From Pseudomonas sp. PSB18 (GTDB lineage Bacteria > Pseudomonadota > Gammaproteobacteria > Pseudomonadales > Pseudomonadaceae), in assembly GCF_014596565.1 (NCBI RefSeq), contig NZ_NOIN01000003.1, positions 62,001 to 126,000 on the forward strand: a DNA stretch of 64,000 nucleotides, given 5' to 3'. The notes under the pieces were generated by a model. It searched no databases. It was not told the DNA's origin and worked only from the letters and a program-made list of their open reading frames with translations. Below, in pieces: positions 8,784 through 17,357 of the stretch. Each line of letters begins with the position of its first letter. Position 1 is the first letter of the stretch. The position numbers were made by a program, and so were the translations under genes.

Positions 8784-9302
8784 GTGAGTCAATCGCGCTT
8801 TCACCACGTCTTCCTCGCCCAGCGCACCCCCCTGCTGCGCACCCTCGAGCGCATGGTCAACAACCCCAGCACCGCCGAAGACCTGCTCCAGGAAACCTAT
8901 TTGCGCGTCTCCCGCGCACTGGGTGAACGCACAGTCGAGCACCTCGAACCCTTTGTCTTCCAGACCGCCCGCAACCTGGCGCGGGATCATCTGCGGACTC
9001 GGCGCATGCAATCCCGGACCGTGCTGGACGACGTGCCGCTGGAGGTCGTCCACAACGTGGTCGCCCCCCAGAGCAGCGCCGAAGACGCCGCCCATGCCGA
9101 ACAGATGCTCGAGCGTCTCAGCGTCGGTCTGCAAGCGCTGAGCCCGCGCCAACAGCGGATTTTCATTCTCAGCCGCCTGCATGGGCATGCTTATCAGGAC
9201 ATCGCCGCAGCGCTGGGTGTGTCCCTGAGTACCGTGCAAAAGGAACTGAAGCTGATCATGGCGATCTGTATCGGCGTGGCAGAGCGCCTGGACATCGACT
9301 GA
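8784..9302 (+). CDS. ECF (FecI/HasI-type) iron-starvation sigma factor
   Basis: A 172-residue ECF sigma factor from a GTG start. Region 2 contains AEDLLQETYLRVSRAL (31-46) and FVFQTARNLARDHLRTRRMQ. Region 4 contains LSPRQQRIFILSRLHGHAYQDIAAALGVSLSTVQKEL, the helix-turn-helix for -35 recognition. Members of this class direct transcription of one cognate TonB receptor operon after a cell-surface signal. It is followed at 110 bases by its FecR-type anti-sigma gene and then by the receptor. The adjacent heme oxygenase points to heme as the signal, as in Has/Hxu systems. Confidence 0.92.
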   Translation: MSQSRFHHVFLAQRTPLLRTLERMVNNPSTAEDLLQETYLRVSRALGERTVEHLEPFVFQTARNLARDHLRTRRMQSRTVLDDVPLEVVHNVVAPQSSAEDAAHAEQMLERLSVGLQALSPRQQRIFILSRLHGHAYQDIAAALGVSLSTVQKELKLIMAICIGVAERLDID

Positions 9303-9412
9303 ATCCGCCAGAGCGCTTCTACACGAACGCACCGATTGCGCTGGCCGACGGCGCTGCTAGTCTGGGTCGCCGGATTCGAAACAGCCGTGCAAAGACACTG
9401 CGAGGAACCACC

Positions 9413-10375
9413 GTGACGGATAATCACCACGCTCCCGAGTCTGCGTCAGCGCAGGACACCGCCCATGCCATGGAGCAAGCGCTGGACTGGCTGATCCTGC
9501 TGGACAACCCCAGCCAGGAGCAGGCCCGGCAATTCCAGGTCTGGCTGGCGGCCGACCCGCGCCATGGCGAAGCGTTCGTCAGGGCCCAGACCCTATGGAA
9601 CGGCCCGCACGTGAAGGAAAGCGCCCGGCGGCTCCAGGCCGCCCCCAGGGTTGGCGCACTGTCACGCTTGCGCGCCCATTGGAAACCCCTGGCCACCGCT
9701 GCCGTGCTGTTCCTCGGCCTGTTCAATTTCAGCGACCTGCCCCTGCGTTTCCAGGCCGATCACCTGACGGTGGTCGGTGAGCGCCAGCGCCTGCAACTGG
9801 AGGACGGCTCCAAGGTCCTGCTCAACACCGACTCGGCCTTTTCCAGCACATTCAACGAACAGCGCCACGTGGCCCGGCTGTACAAGGGCGAGGCGTTTTT
9901 CGAGGTGCCCGACACTCGCAGCCTGCCACTGGAGATCGACGCCGGGCCGGTCACCGCCAGTGTCAGCAACACCACGTTTGCGGTGCGCTACCTCGACGGC
10001 GTAGCCCAGGTCCAGGTCCAGCGCGGCGATGTGGACCTGCGGGCCAACCGCAACGACACCCATGTCCGGCTCTCGGCCGGGGAAAGCATCCGCATCGGCC
10101 CCAACGGCTTCGACCGCCCGGCCCCGCTCGACGCCAGCACCGACCTGGCCTGGGTCCAGGGTCGGCTGGTGTTCCAGAACCGGCCGCTGAGCCAGGTCCT
10201 GGCCGAACTGCGGCGCTACTATCCCGGCTGGATCATCAACCGCAACGAGCAGTTGGCCCAGGTCGCGGTAACCGGTAATTACCGCCTCGATCAGCCGCTG
10301 GACGTGGTTCGCTCCCTGGCTCACATCACGTCCGCGCAGCTTCAGGAATTCCCCGCCGTGGTGATCCTGAACTAA
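9413..10375 (+). CDS. FecR/HasS-type anti-sigma factor
   Basis: A 320-residue inner-membrane anti-sigma factor (GTG start behind GAGGA). The cytoplasmic DUF4880-type N-terminus (about 15-65) has the ALDWLILLDNPSQEQARQF and FQVWLAADPRHGEAF signatures. One membrane span follows at about 92-106. The periplasmic FecR domain includes ERQRLQLEDGSKVLLNTDSAF and GEAFFEVPD, and a C-terminal STN-like segment contains LAELRRYYPGWI. It should hold the upstream sigma factor until the receptor's signalling domain contacts its periplasmic part. Confidence 0.92.
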   Translation: MTDNHHAPESASAQDTAHAMEQALDWLILLDNPSQEQARQFQVWLAADPRHGEAFVRAQTLWNGPHVKESARRLQAAPRVGALSRLRAHWKPLATAAVLFLGLFNFSDLPLRFQADHLTVVGERQRLQLEDGSKVLLNTDSAFSSTFNEQRHVARLYKGEAFFEVPDTRSLPLEIDAGPVTASVSNTTFAVRYLDGVAQVQVQRGDVDLRANRNDTHVRLSAGESIRIGPNGFDRPAPLDASTDLAWVQGRLVFQNRPLSQVLAELRRYYPGWIINRNEQLAQVAVTGNYRLDQPLDVVRSLAHITSAQLQEFPAVVILN

Positions 10376-10395
10376 ATGAGAATTATTTTTACTCG
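10374..10395. promoter_or_regulatory. Fur-like box at the anti-sigma/receptor junction
   Basis: AATGAGAATTATTTTTACT resembles a Fur box (TGAGAAT-n-ATT core) and begins in the anti-sigma stop codon. A second imperfect palindrome, TGCAATTGATTCGCA, lies at 10429-10443. The receptor probably has its own sigma- and Fur-responsive promoter here. Weaker than the site at 8740. Confidence 0.55.
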
Positions 10396-10494
10396 ATAGC
10401 CTTCGCTGATTCGTCTCGTTATAGCCAATGCAATTGATTCGCATCTATCGATGCCTATCTGCACCTATAACAGATGCGACACGGAGCGCTATCG

Positions 10495-13086
10495 ATGTCC
10501 TCTCGCCCTACCTGCAGGTTCCTCGCCCCTTCCCGAACGCTGTCGTTGCTGACCGCCGCCATCCTCATGGCCGGCATCGCGCCCGCCGCCCTGGCCGCCG
10601 CGACGCAACCGCCTGCGCGCACCATCGGCGACTACACCTTCGCCATCGCCCGGCAGCCACTGGTCTCTGCCCTGAACGCGTTCACGGCCGTTACGGGCTG
10701 GCAAGTGGGTCTGCCGGCCGAGCTGGCCGAAGGGGTCGCGTCGCCCGGCGTCAACGGCTCGCTGCCACCGGAGCAAGCCCTGGAGCGCCTGCTGACGGGG
10801 ACCAACCTGAGCTACCGCAAGCTGGGCAACAACAGCATCGTCCTGGAGAAACGCAGCACCGGCAACGTGGTGAACCTGCAGCAGATGACCATCAGCGCCA
10901 CCCGCCAGGAGCAGGACATCAGTGGCGTACCGAGCACCGTCAGCGTCCATGATCGCCAGGCACTGGACCGTAACAACGTCAACACCCTCAAGGACCTGGT
11001 GCGCTACGAGCCCGGCGTGTCGGTGGGTGGCGCGGGACAGCGCGGCGGCATCAGCGGCTACAACATCCGTGGCATCGACGGCAACCGGATCCTGACCCAG
11101 GTCGACGGCGTGGCGATTCCCGACGGTTTCTTCAACGGCCCCTATGCCAAGACCCAGCGCAACTACGTCGACCCGGAAATCATCAAGCGCGTGGAAATCC
11201 TCCGCGGTCCGGCGTCGGTGCTCTATGGCAGCAATGCCATCGGCGGCGCCGTCAGCTACTTCACCCTGGAACCGGACGACATCATCAAGCCTGGCCAGGA
11301 CGTCGGCGCCCGGTTGAAAACCGGCTACAGCTCCGCCGACGAAAGCTGGCTCAAATCCGCCACCGTCGCCGGTCGCAGCGGGACATTCGATGGCCTGCTG
11401 CACTACAGCCAGCGCGACGGCCATGAAACCGAATCCTACGGCAGCCACAACGGCACCGGACTGGACCGCACCGCAGCCAACCCGGAGGACGTGCGCGCCA
11501 GCAACGTATTGGCCAAACTCGGCTGGCACTACAACGATGACGCCCGCCTGGGCCTGGTCTACGAGAAGTACAAGGATGATCGCGACAGCGATCTGAAAAG
11601 CGCCTACGGGGGCCCCTTCTCCAACGGTCAGCCGGCCATTCCCACGAGCATCCTGCCCGGCGGCATGTACCAGTGGCGCACCGGCAACGACACCGTCACC
11701 CGCGAGCGTTTCGGCCTGGAACACAGCTTCGCCCTCGACAGCCTGCTGGCCGACAACATCAAGTGGAGCCTGAATCACCAGATCGCCAAGACCGACGAGA
11801 GCACCGCCGAATTCTACTTCCCGATCACCCGCCGGGTCCTGCGCACCCGGGAGACCCTCTACGAAGACAAGCAATGGGTCTTTGACGCACAACTGGACAA
11901 GGCCTTCAGCCTCGCCGACACCGATCACGCACTGACCTACGGCGCCACGATCAAGCAACAGAAAGTCACCGGCTCGCGCAGCGGCAATGGCGTGTGCCTC
12001 GCGGTCGGCGTGGGTTGTTCCGCCGTCGGCGCCATCAGCACCCGGGACGTGCTGGCAAAAGCCAGCGACTTCCCGGACCCGACCATCAACACCTACAGCC
12101 TGTTCGCCCAGGACCAGATCAGTTGGGACAAGTGGACCTTCACCCCGGGCCTGCGCTACGACTACACCCAGCTCAAGCCGCACCTCACCCAGGCCTTCCT
12201 CGACACCGTGGATCCGACCGGCGGAGGCCAGGTCAGCGACAGCAACAAGACCTGGCATCGGGTCTCGCCCAAGTTCGGCCTGACCTATGCCTTTACCGAC
12301 CAGTACACCGGGTACGGCCAGTACGCCGAAGGCTTCCGTACCCCGACCGCCAAGGCCCTGTATGGCCGTTTCGATAACCCCAATGTCGGCTACAGCGTGG
12401 AACCCAACCCCAACCTGGAGCCGGAAAAAAGCAAAAGCTACGAGACCGGGTTGCGCGGCCGTTTCGACTCCGGTTCGTTCGACGTGGCGGTGTTCTACAA
12501 CAAGTACCGCGATTTCATCAACGAAGACGCCATCACCCCCGGTGCCGATCAGTTGACCTTCCAGAGCAACAACATCAAGCACGCCACCATCAAGGGCGCC
12601 GAGGTCAAGGGCCGTCTGGAGCTGGACATATTGGGCGCGCCCCAGGGCCTCTACACCCAGGGTTCGGTGGCCTACGCCTACGGTCGCAACGACGACACCG
12701 GCCAACCGATCAACAGCGTCAACCCGCTGACCGGCGTGTTCGGCCTGGGTTACGAGCAGGACGACTACGGCAGCTTGCTCACCTGGACCCTAGTCAAGAA
12801 GAAAAACCGCGTCGACGACAGCAACTTCAACTCGCCGGATGGCGTCAGCAGCCAGTTCAAGACGCCCGGGTTCGGGATCCTCGACCTGACCGGTTTCTAC
12901 AAGGTGACCCGGGACGTCACCGTCAGCGGCGGCCTCTACAACCTCACCGACAAAAAGTATTGGCTGTGGGATGACGTGCGCGGCTACGACAGCGTCGGCG
13001 AAGCGGCCGTGCTGAGCCCCGCCAACCTCGATCGCCTGACGGCGCCGGGGCGCAACTTCGCGGTCAACCTGATTTGGGATATCTGA
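10495..13086 (+). CDS. TonB-dependent heme/hemophore receptor with STN signalling domain
   Basis: An 863-residue outer-membrane receptor starting at the ATG at 10495, nine bases after GGAG. Signal peptide about 1-34 (ending ALAA); STN domain about 40-105 for signalling to the anti-sigma factor; TonB-box region TISATRQEQ; plug with NIRGIDGNRILTQVDG and RVEILRGPASVLYGSNAIGG; then a 22-strand barrel. The heme-receptor landmarks FRTP (FRAP-like) and NPNL are present as GFRTPTAKALYG and EPNPNLEPEKS, which supports heme rather than siderophore uptake. No histidine lies between them, unlike classical HemR receptors. Closest by size and architecture to HxuA/HasR of Pseudomonas. Last residue is Ile, not the usual Phe/Trp. 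Confidence 0.9.
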   Translation: MSSRPTCRFLAPSRTLSLLTAAILMAGIAPAALAAATQPPARTIGDYTFAIARQPLVSALNAFTAVTGWQVGLPAELAEGVASPGVNGSLPPEQALERLLTGTNLSYRKLGNNSIVLEKRSTGNVVNLQQMTISATRQEQDISGVPSTVSVHDRQALDRNNVNTLKDLVRYEPGVSVGGAGQRGGISGYNIRGIDGNRILTQVDGVAIPDGFFNGPYAKTQRNYVDPEIIKRVEILRGPASVLYGSNAIGGAVSYFTLEPDDIIKPGQDVGARLKTGYSSADESWLKSATVAGRSGTFDGLLHYSQRDGHETESYGSHNGTGLDRTAANPEDVRASNVLAKLGWHYNDDARLGLVYEKYKDDRDSDLKSAYGGPFSNGQPAIPTSILPGGMYQWRTGNDTVTRERFGLEHSFALDSLLADNIKWSLNHQIAKTDESTAEFYFPITRRVLRTRETLYEDKQWVFDAQLDKAFSLADTDHALTYGATIKQQKVTGSRSGNGVCLAVGVGCSAVGAISTRDVLAKASDFPDPTINTYSLFAQDQISWDKWTFTPGLRYDYTQLKPHLTQAFLDTVDPTGGGQVSDSNKTWHRVSPKFGLTYAFTDQYTGYGQYAEGFRTPTAKALYGRFDNPNVGYSVEPNPNLEPEKSKSYETGLRGRFDSGSFDVAVFYNKYRDFINEDAITPGADQLTFQSNNIKHATIKGAEVKGRLELDILGAPQGLYTQGSVAYAYGRNDDTGQPINSVNPLTGVFGLGYEQDDYGSLLTWTLVKKKNRVDDSNFNSPDGVSSQFKTPGFGILDLTGFYKVTRDVTVSGGLYNLTDKKYWLWDDVRGYDSVGEAAVLSPANLDRLTAPGRNFAVNLIWDI

Positions 13087-13114
13087 TCCGCTGACCACAG
13101 CAAACAGTTCATAG

Positions 13115-13203
13115 GTGGGAGCAAAGCTTGCTCGCGATACAACAGGCGCCTCGATTTCTGAAGGACCGCATCGTCTGCATCGCGGGCAAGCCTTGCTCCC
13201 ACA
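13115..13203. repeat. REP inverted pair (variant GTGGGAGCAAAGCTTGCTCGCGAT)
   Basis: Divergent REP arms around a 40-base loop lie between the receptor and hemO. The sequence variant GCAAAGCTTGCTCGCGAT / ATCGCGGGCAAGCCTTGCTCCC differs from the commoner GCGAGCCTGCTCGCGAT type. hemO may still be co-transcribed through it. Confidence 0.88.
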
Positions 13204-13253
13204 GCGGTTCCTCTCGCCACAACAGCGACTTGTTTTCATTCGAAGGATTATTC

Positions 13254-13844
13254 ATGACCACCCAACGCCCCACCTCACGCTCCCAACGCCTCAACCAGGT
13301 CACCCACGAGCCCCACGCCAAGCTCGACGCCCTGGTCAAGGCCCACGCCCCATTCGAAACCCCGGCCAGCTTCGCCCGTTTCGTCGTCGCCCAGTACCTG
13401 TTCCAGTCAGAACTGGTGGCGCTGTACAACGACGCGCAGCTGTCCGCCCTGATCCCCGACCTGCCGGCCCGCTGCCGGGCCGAAGCGGCCAAGGCTGACC
13501 TGGCGGATCTGGACACCGATGTTCCGGCGCCGGTGGCCGGTGCCCTGGACAGCCCAACCTTGGGCGAGGCCCTGGGCTGGTTGTTCGTCTCGGAAGGTTC
13601 GAAACTGGGCGCTGCATTCCTGATCAAGCGCGCAGTGGGCCTGGGGCTGAGCGAAACCTTCGGTGCCCGCCACCTGGCCGAACCGACGGGCGGCCGCGCC
13701 GAAGGCTGGAAGACCTTCACCCGTATCCTCGACGAACTGAGCCTCACCGAACAGCAGGAAGCCGAAGCGGACAAAGGTGCGCTGGATGCCTTCAACCGGT
13801 TTACGGTGTTGCTGGAACAGGCCTACGCCGCTGAGCTAGCCTGA
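13254..13844 (+). CDS. hemO: Heme oxygenase, PigA/HemO type
   Basis: A 196-residue cytoplasmic heme oxygenase that opens the heme ring to biliverdin and frees iron. Start chosen at the ATG at 13254, seven bases after GAAGGA; the open frame extends upstream into REP sequence and should not be used. His21 in THEPH aligns with the proximal ligand of P. aeruginosa PigA. GWLFVSEGSKLGAAF (109-122) is the distal-helix signature and FGARHLAEPTGGRAEGW is also conserved. Asn14, Lys29 and Phe111 correspond to PigA residues linked to beta/delta rather than alpha cleavage. Downstream of the heme receptor, it completes an import-and-degradation unit. Confidence 0.93.
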   Translation: MTTQRPTSRSQRLNQVTHEPHAKLDALVKAHAPFETPASFARFVVAQYLFQSELVALYNDAQLSALIPDLPARCRAEAAKADLADLDTDVPAPVAGALDSPTLGEALGWLFVSEGSKLGAAFLIKRAVGLGLSETFGARHLAEPTGGRAEGWKTFTRILDELSLTEQQEAEADKGALDAFNRFTVLLEQAYAAELA

Positions 13845-13872
13845 ACACTGACATCTGGATCACCCCTTCCCT

Positions 13873-13988
13873 TGTGGGAGCGAGCACTGTGTGGGAGCAA
13901 AGCTTGCTCGCGATGAAGACGCCTCAATCCATTGACCGTGTTTCGTTCATCGCGAGCAAGCTTTGCTCCCACAGGCTCGCTCCCACAG
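13873..13988. repeat. REP doublet with outer half-copies, twin of 4441-4556
   Basis: Same compound layout and same inner loop (GATGAAGACGCCTCAATCC, ATTGACCGTG) as the element in the gltR-glk gap, with a handful of substitutions and two single-base indels. Confidence 0.9.
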
Positions 13989-14015
13989 AGATATGTGCAT
14001 GTTTGAAAGGTGACG

Positions 14016-14420
14016 ATGAATCCACCCTCCAAAACCGCCCGATTGCTCTTCGGCCTGCTCGCCTACACCAGCCTGGCCATCGGCCTGGTCGCCATCGTTG
14101 TGCCCGGCCTGCCGACGACCGAGTTCATCCTGCTGGCCGCCTGGGCCGCGACTCGCAGTTCGCCGCGCCTGAGTGCCTGGCTGGAAAGCCACCGGCTGTT
14201 CGGGCCGATGCTGTACAACTGGCGCAACGGCAAGGTGATTCCGCGTCGGGCCAAGATCGGCGCAACCCTTGGCATGCTGTTCTGTGCCGCACTGATGCTG
14301 GCGACGCTCGATCATGGCTGGCCGATTTACCTGGCCATGGTGGGCATGGGCGCAGGCAACCTGTGGATCTGGTCCCGTCCTGTGGCAAGGGAACCGGCAA
14401 CAGCGCGAACGCCCGAATAA
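14016..14420 (+). CDS. DUF454 (YbaN-like) inner-membrane protein
   Basis: A 134-residue protein with TM segments at about 8-40 and 80-110. It carries the DUF454 core GLPTTEFILLAAWAATRSSPRL and LFGPMLYNWRNGKVIPRRAK. Function of the family is unknown, although YbaN-like genes often sit near heme or iron-uptake genes. Here it follows hemO, which may be meaningful, but the REP element between them makes co-transcription uncertain. ATG at 14016 has AAAGG at five bases; a GTG six bases upstream is a poorer start. Confidence 0.85.
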   Translation: MNPPSKTARLLFGLLAYTSLAIGLVAIVVPGLPTTEFILLAAWAATRSSPRLSAWLESHRLFGPMLYNWRNGKVIPRRAKIGATLGMLFCAALMLATLDHGWPIYLAMVGMGAGNLWIWSRPVAREPATARTPE

Positions 14421-14465
14421 ACCGTTTTGATCTATGCTCGGCCTCTCACACCCGGAGGGCCTCCG

Positions 14466-15812
14466 ATGACAGATCTACTCGCATCCATGCAAGCCGCCCT
14501 CGGCTTGCCCACGACTCCGATCCCCTTCACCCGTGACGGCGCCCTGCCTTCGGCGTTCGCCGTCACGGAGCTGGCCAGCGCCAGTATCGCCTTGGCGGGC
14601 CAAGCAATAGCAGAGCTCATTTGCCAACAGACCGGCCGCCTGCCGCCCCTCGAAGTCGACCGGCGCCTGGCCTCGTTCTGGTTTTCCACGTCCCTGCGCC
14701 CAATTGGTTGGAGCGTGCCGCCGATGTGGGACCCGGTGGCCGGCGACTACGCCACGGCCGACGGCTGGATTCGCCTGCACACCAATGCGCCGCATCATCG
14801 TCGGGCGGCGGAAAAGGTCCTCGGCGCCTGCGTTGATCGCGCCTACATGGCGAGCAAAGTGATCCGCTGGAACAAGACCGAACTGGAGCAAGCCGTCGTC
14901 GACGCCGGTGGCTGCGCCGCCGAGATGCGTTCGTGGCAAGCCTGGCAAGCGCACCCCCAAGGCAAGGCAGTGAATACCGAGCCGCTGGTGCACTTCGCTG
15001 AAACCGTCGAGGCCCACCGCAAGCCCTGGCTCGGCTCCGTGGCCCAGCCACTGGCCGGCCTCAAGGTACTGGACCTGACCCGCGTACTGGCCGGTCCCGT
15101 TGCCAGCCGCTTCCTCGCAGGCTTGGGTGCCGACGTCTTGCGGATCGATCCACCGACCTGGGACGAGCCCGGCGTGGTGCCGGAAGTCACCCTGGGCAAA
15201 CGCTGCGCGCGCCTCGACCTGCACCAGCCCGACGACCGCACCACGTTCGAAGCACTGCTCAAGGACGCCGACATCCTCCTGCACGGCTACCGCGCCGACG
15301 CCCTGGAACGCCTGGGCTACGGCGCCGAGCAACGCCGCAAGATCGCCCCTGGCCTGATCGATGTCAGCCTCAACGCCTACGGTTGGAGCGGTCCGTGGCA
15401 GCACCGGCGCGGCTTCGACAGCCTGGTGCAGATGAGCAGCGGCATCGCCGAGGCCGGCATGGCCTGGAAACAGACCGACAAACCGACACCGCTGCCCGTC
15501 CAGGCGCTGGACCATGGCACCGGCTACCTGATGGCGGCCAGTGCCATCGTGCTGCTGATCCGGCACCTGCAGCACGGCCGCGGCGGTTCGGCACGCCTGT
15601 CACTGGCGCGCACGGCCAAGCTGTTGATCGAGCGTGGCGCGGATCCCCGGCCCGCACTAAGACCCGAGGACGAACACGATCTGGGCGCGCTGGTCGAGCA
15701 GACACCGTGGGGGCCGGCGCACCGACTGCAGGTCCCACTGAGAATCACTGGCACGCCCTGGCAGTGGGCGCTTGCAGCGACGGAACTCGGTGCCCATCGG
15801 GCGCAGTGGTGA
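14466..15812 (+). CDS. Class III CoA-transferase (CaiB/BaiF family)
   Basis: A 448-residue protein from an ATG preceded by GGAGG. The second half has the CaiB/BaiF core: LAGLKVLDLTRVLAGPVASRFLAGLGADVLRID, then LLHGYRADALERLGYG, SLNAYGWSGP and RRGFDSLVQMSSGIAEAG, where the Asp in GFD is the expected catalytic residue. The N-terminal 190 residues look like a degenerate second copy. It should move CoA between organic acids; the substrate cannot be read from sequence. Monocistronic between DUF454 and the arc operon. Confidence 0.85.
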   Translation: MTDLLASMQAALGLPTTPIPFTRDGALPSAFAVTELASASIALAGQAIAELICQQTGRLPPLEVDRRLASFWFSTSLRPIGWSVPPMWDPVAGDYATADGWIRLHTNAPHHRRAAEKVLGACVDRAYMASKVIRWNKTELEQAVVDAGGCAAEMRSWQAWQAHPQGKAVNTEPLVHFAETVEAHRKPWLGSVAQPLAGLKVLDLTRVLAGPVASRFLAGLGADVLRIDPPTWDEPGVVPEVTLGKRCARLDLHQPDDRTTFEALLKDADILLHGYRADALERLGYGAEQRRKIAPGLIDVSLNAYGWSGPWQHRRGFDSLVQMSSGIAEAGMAWKQTDKPTPLPVQALDHGTGYLMAASAIVLLIRHLQHGRGGSARLSLARTAKLLIERGADPRPALRPEDEHDLGALVEQTPWGPAHRLQVPLRITGTPWQWALAATELGAHRAQW

Positions 15813-15825
15813 TCGGCCCTGTCCC

Positions 15826-15839
15826 CTGATCTGGGTCAG
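15826..15839. promoter_or_regulatory. Weak ANR/FNR-like box upstream of arcD
   Basis: CTGATCTGGGTCAG keeps most of the TTGAT-N4-ATCAA palindrome expected for the oxygen regulator Anr, which activates arcDABC under low oxygen in P. aeruginosa. It sits 61 bases before the arcD start. Two outer bases and one inner base deviate, so this is tentative. Confidence 0.4.
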
Positions 15840-15899
15840 CTATCGAAACGATAAATCGACATACGCTGTGACTCTCCTCGGCTGCCTCGGAGTCATGCA

Positions 15900-17327
15900 A
15901 TGTCTGATACCCCCGGAAAACTTCGCTTGGGTGCGTTGGTCGCACTGGTAGTGGGTTCGATGATCGGCGGGGGAATCTTTTCCTTGCCCCAGAACATGGC
16001 CGCCAGTGCCGATGTCGGTGCCGTGCTGATTGGCTGGGCGATCACCGCGGTGGGCATGCTGACCCTCGCCTTTGTGTTCCAGACCCTGGCCAATCGCAAA
16101 CCCGATCTGGATGGTGGTGTGTATGTCTACGCCAAGGCCGGATTCGGTGACTACATGGGGTTCTCCTCGGCCTGGGGTTATTGGATCAGCGCCTGGCTGG
16201 GCAACGTCGGCTACTTCGTCTTGCTGTTCAGCACCCTGGGTTATTTTTTTCCGGTCTTCGGTGAGGGCAATACGGTTGCAGCGGTGATCGGCGCGTCGCT
16301 GCTGCTGTGGGCCGTGCATTTCCTGGTGCTGCGCGGCATCAAGGAAGCCGCGTTCATCAACCTCGTCACCACCGTTGCCAAGGTCGTGCCGCTGGCGTTG
16401 TTCGTGCTGATCGCCTTGTTCGCCTTCCGGCTCGACATTTTCACCGCCGATATCTGGGGCGTGAAAAACCCGCAGTTGGGCAGCGTGATGAACCAGGTGC
16501 GCAACATGATGCTGGTCACCGTCTGGGTGTTCATCGGCATCGAGGGCGCGAGCATTTTTTCCGCCCGTGCCGAGCGACGCTCGGACGTGGGCAAGGCCAC
16601 CGTGATCGGCTTCATCACCGTGCTGCTGTTCCTGATGCTGGTGAACGTGCTGTCCCTGGGGATCATGACCCAGCCGGAACTGGCGAAGCTGCAGAACCCG
16701 TCCATGGCCGCAGTGCTGGAGCACGTCGTGGGCCATTGGGGTGCGGTGCTGATCAGCGTCGGCTTGATCGTTTCGCTGCTCGGCGCCCTGTTGTCCTGGG
16801 TGCTGTTGTGCGCCGAGATCCTGTTCGCCGCCGCCAGGGACCACACCATGCCGGCGTTCCTGCGCCGCGAAAATGCCAACCACGTGCCGGCCAACGCCCT
16901 GTGGCTGACCAACGCCATGGTCCAACTGTTTCTGATCGTCACCCTGTTCTCGGCCAGTACCTACCTGTCGCTGATCTACCTCGCCACGTCGATGATTCTG
17001 GTGCCCTACCTGTGGTCGGCGGCCTACGCGCTGCTGCTGGCGGTGCGCGGCGAAACCTACCAGAACGCCCCGGCCGAACGTCGCAAGGACTTGGCCATCA
17101 GCGCCATCGCCCTGCTCTACGCGGTGTGGTTGCTGTATGCCGGCGGGATCAAATACCTGCTGCTCTCTGCGCTGCTCTACGCCCCCGGCGCGGTGCTGTT
17201 CGCCCAGGCCCGGCGCGAAGTGGGCCGACCGGTTTTCACCGCTGTCGAGAAGCTGATTTTCACCGCAGCGGTCGCTGGCGCCCTGGTGGCCGCCTATGGC
17301 CTCTACCGCGGCTTCCTGAGCTTGTGA
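15900..17327 (+). CDS. arcD: Arginine/ornithine antiporter ArcD
   Basis: A 475-residue APC-family antiporter with about 12-13 membrane spans, exchanging external arginine for ornithine without net energy cost. The N-terminal LGALVALVVGSMIGGGIFSLPQNMA contains the substrate-binding GSMIGGGIF motif of basic amino-acid antiporters. KPDLDGGVYVYAKAGFGDYMGF and GIEGASIFSARAERRSDVG are typical of ArcD. It heads the arcDABC operon, 30 bases before arcA. A GGAGT ribosome site precedes the ATG. Confidence 0.95.
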   Translation: MSDTPGKLRLGALVALVVGSMIGGGIFSLPQNMAASADVGAVLIGWAITAVGMLTLAFVFQTLANRKPDLDGGVYVYAKAGFGDYMGFSSAWGYWISAWLGNVGYFVLLFSTLGYFFPVFGEGNTVAAVIGASLLLWAVHFLVLRGIKEAAFINLVTTVAKVVPLALFVLIALFAFRLDIFTADIWGVKNPQLGSVMNQVRNMMLVTVWVFIGIEGASIFSARAERRSDVGKATVIGFITVLLFLMLVNVLSLGIMTQPELAKLQNPSMAAVLEHVVGHWGAVLISVGLIVSLLGALLSWVLLCAEILFAAARDHTMPAFLRRENANHVPANALWLTNAMVQLFLIVTLFSASTYLSLIYLATSMILVPYLWSAAYALLLAVRGETYQNAPAERRKDLAISAIALLYAVWLLYAGGIKYLLLSALLYAPGAVLFAQARREVGRPVFTAVEKLIFTAAVAGALVAAYGLYRGFLSL

Positions 17328-17357
17328 TCACTGAACGTTTTAACGGGAGGATGTGTA

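Noticed and set aside
10489..12705. 738-codon open frame antisense to the TonB receptor
   Set aside because: It mirrors the codon pattern of the receptor gene, has Val/Ala/Gly-rich low-complexity product and no family features; a GC-rich shadow frame.
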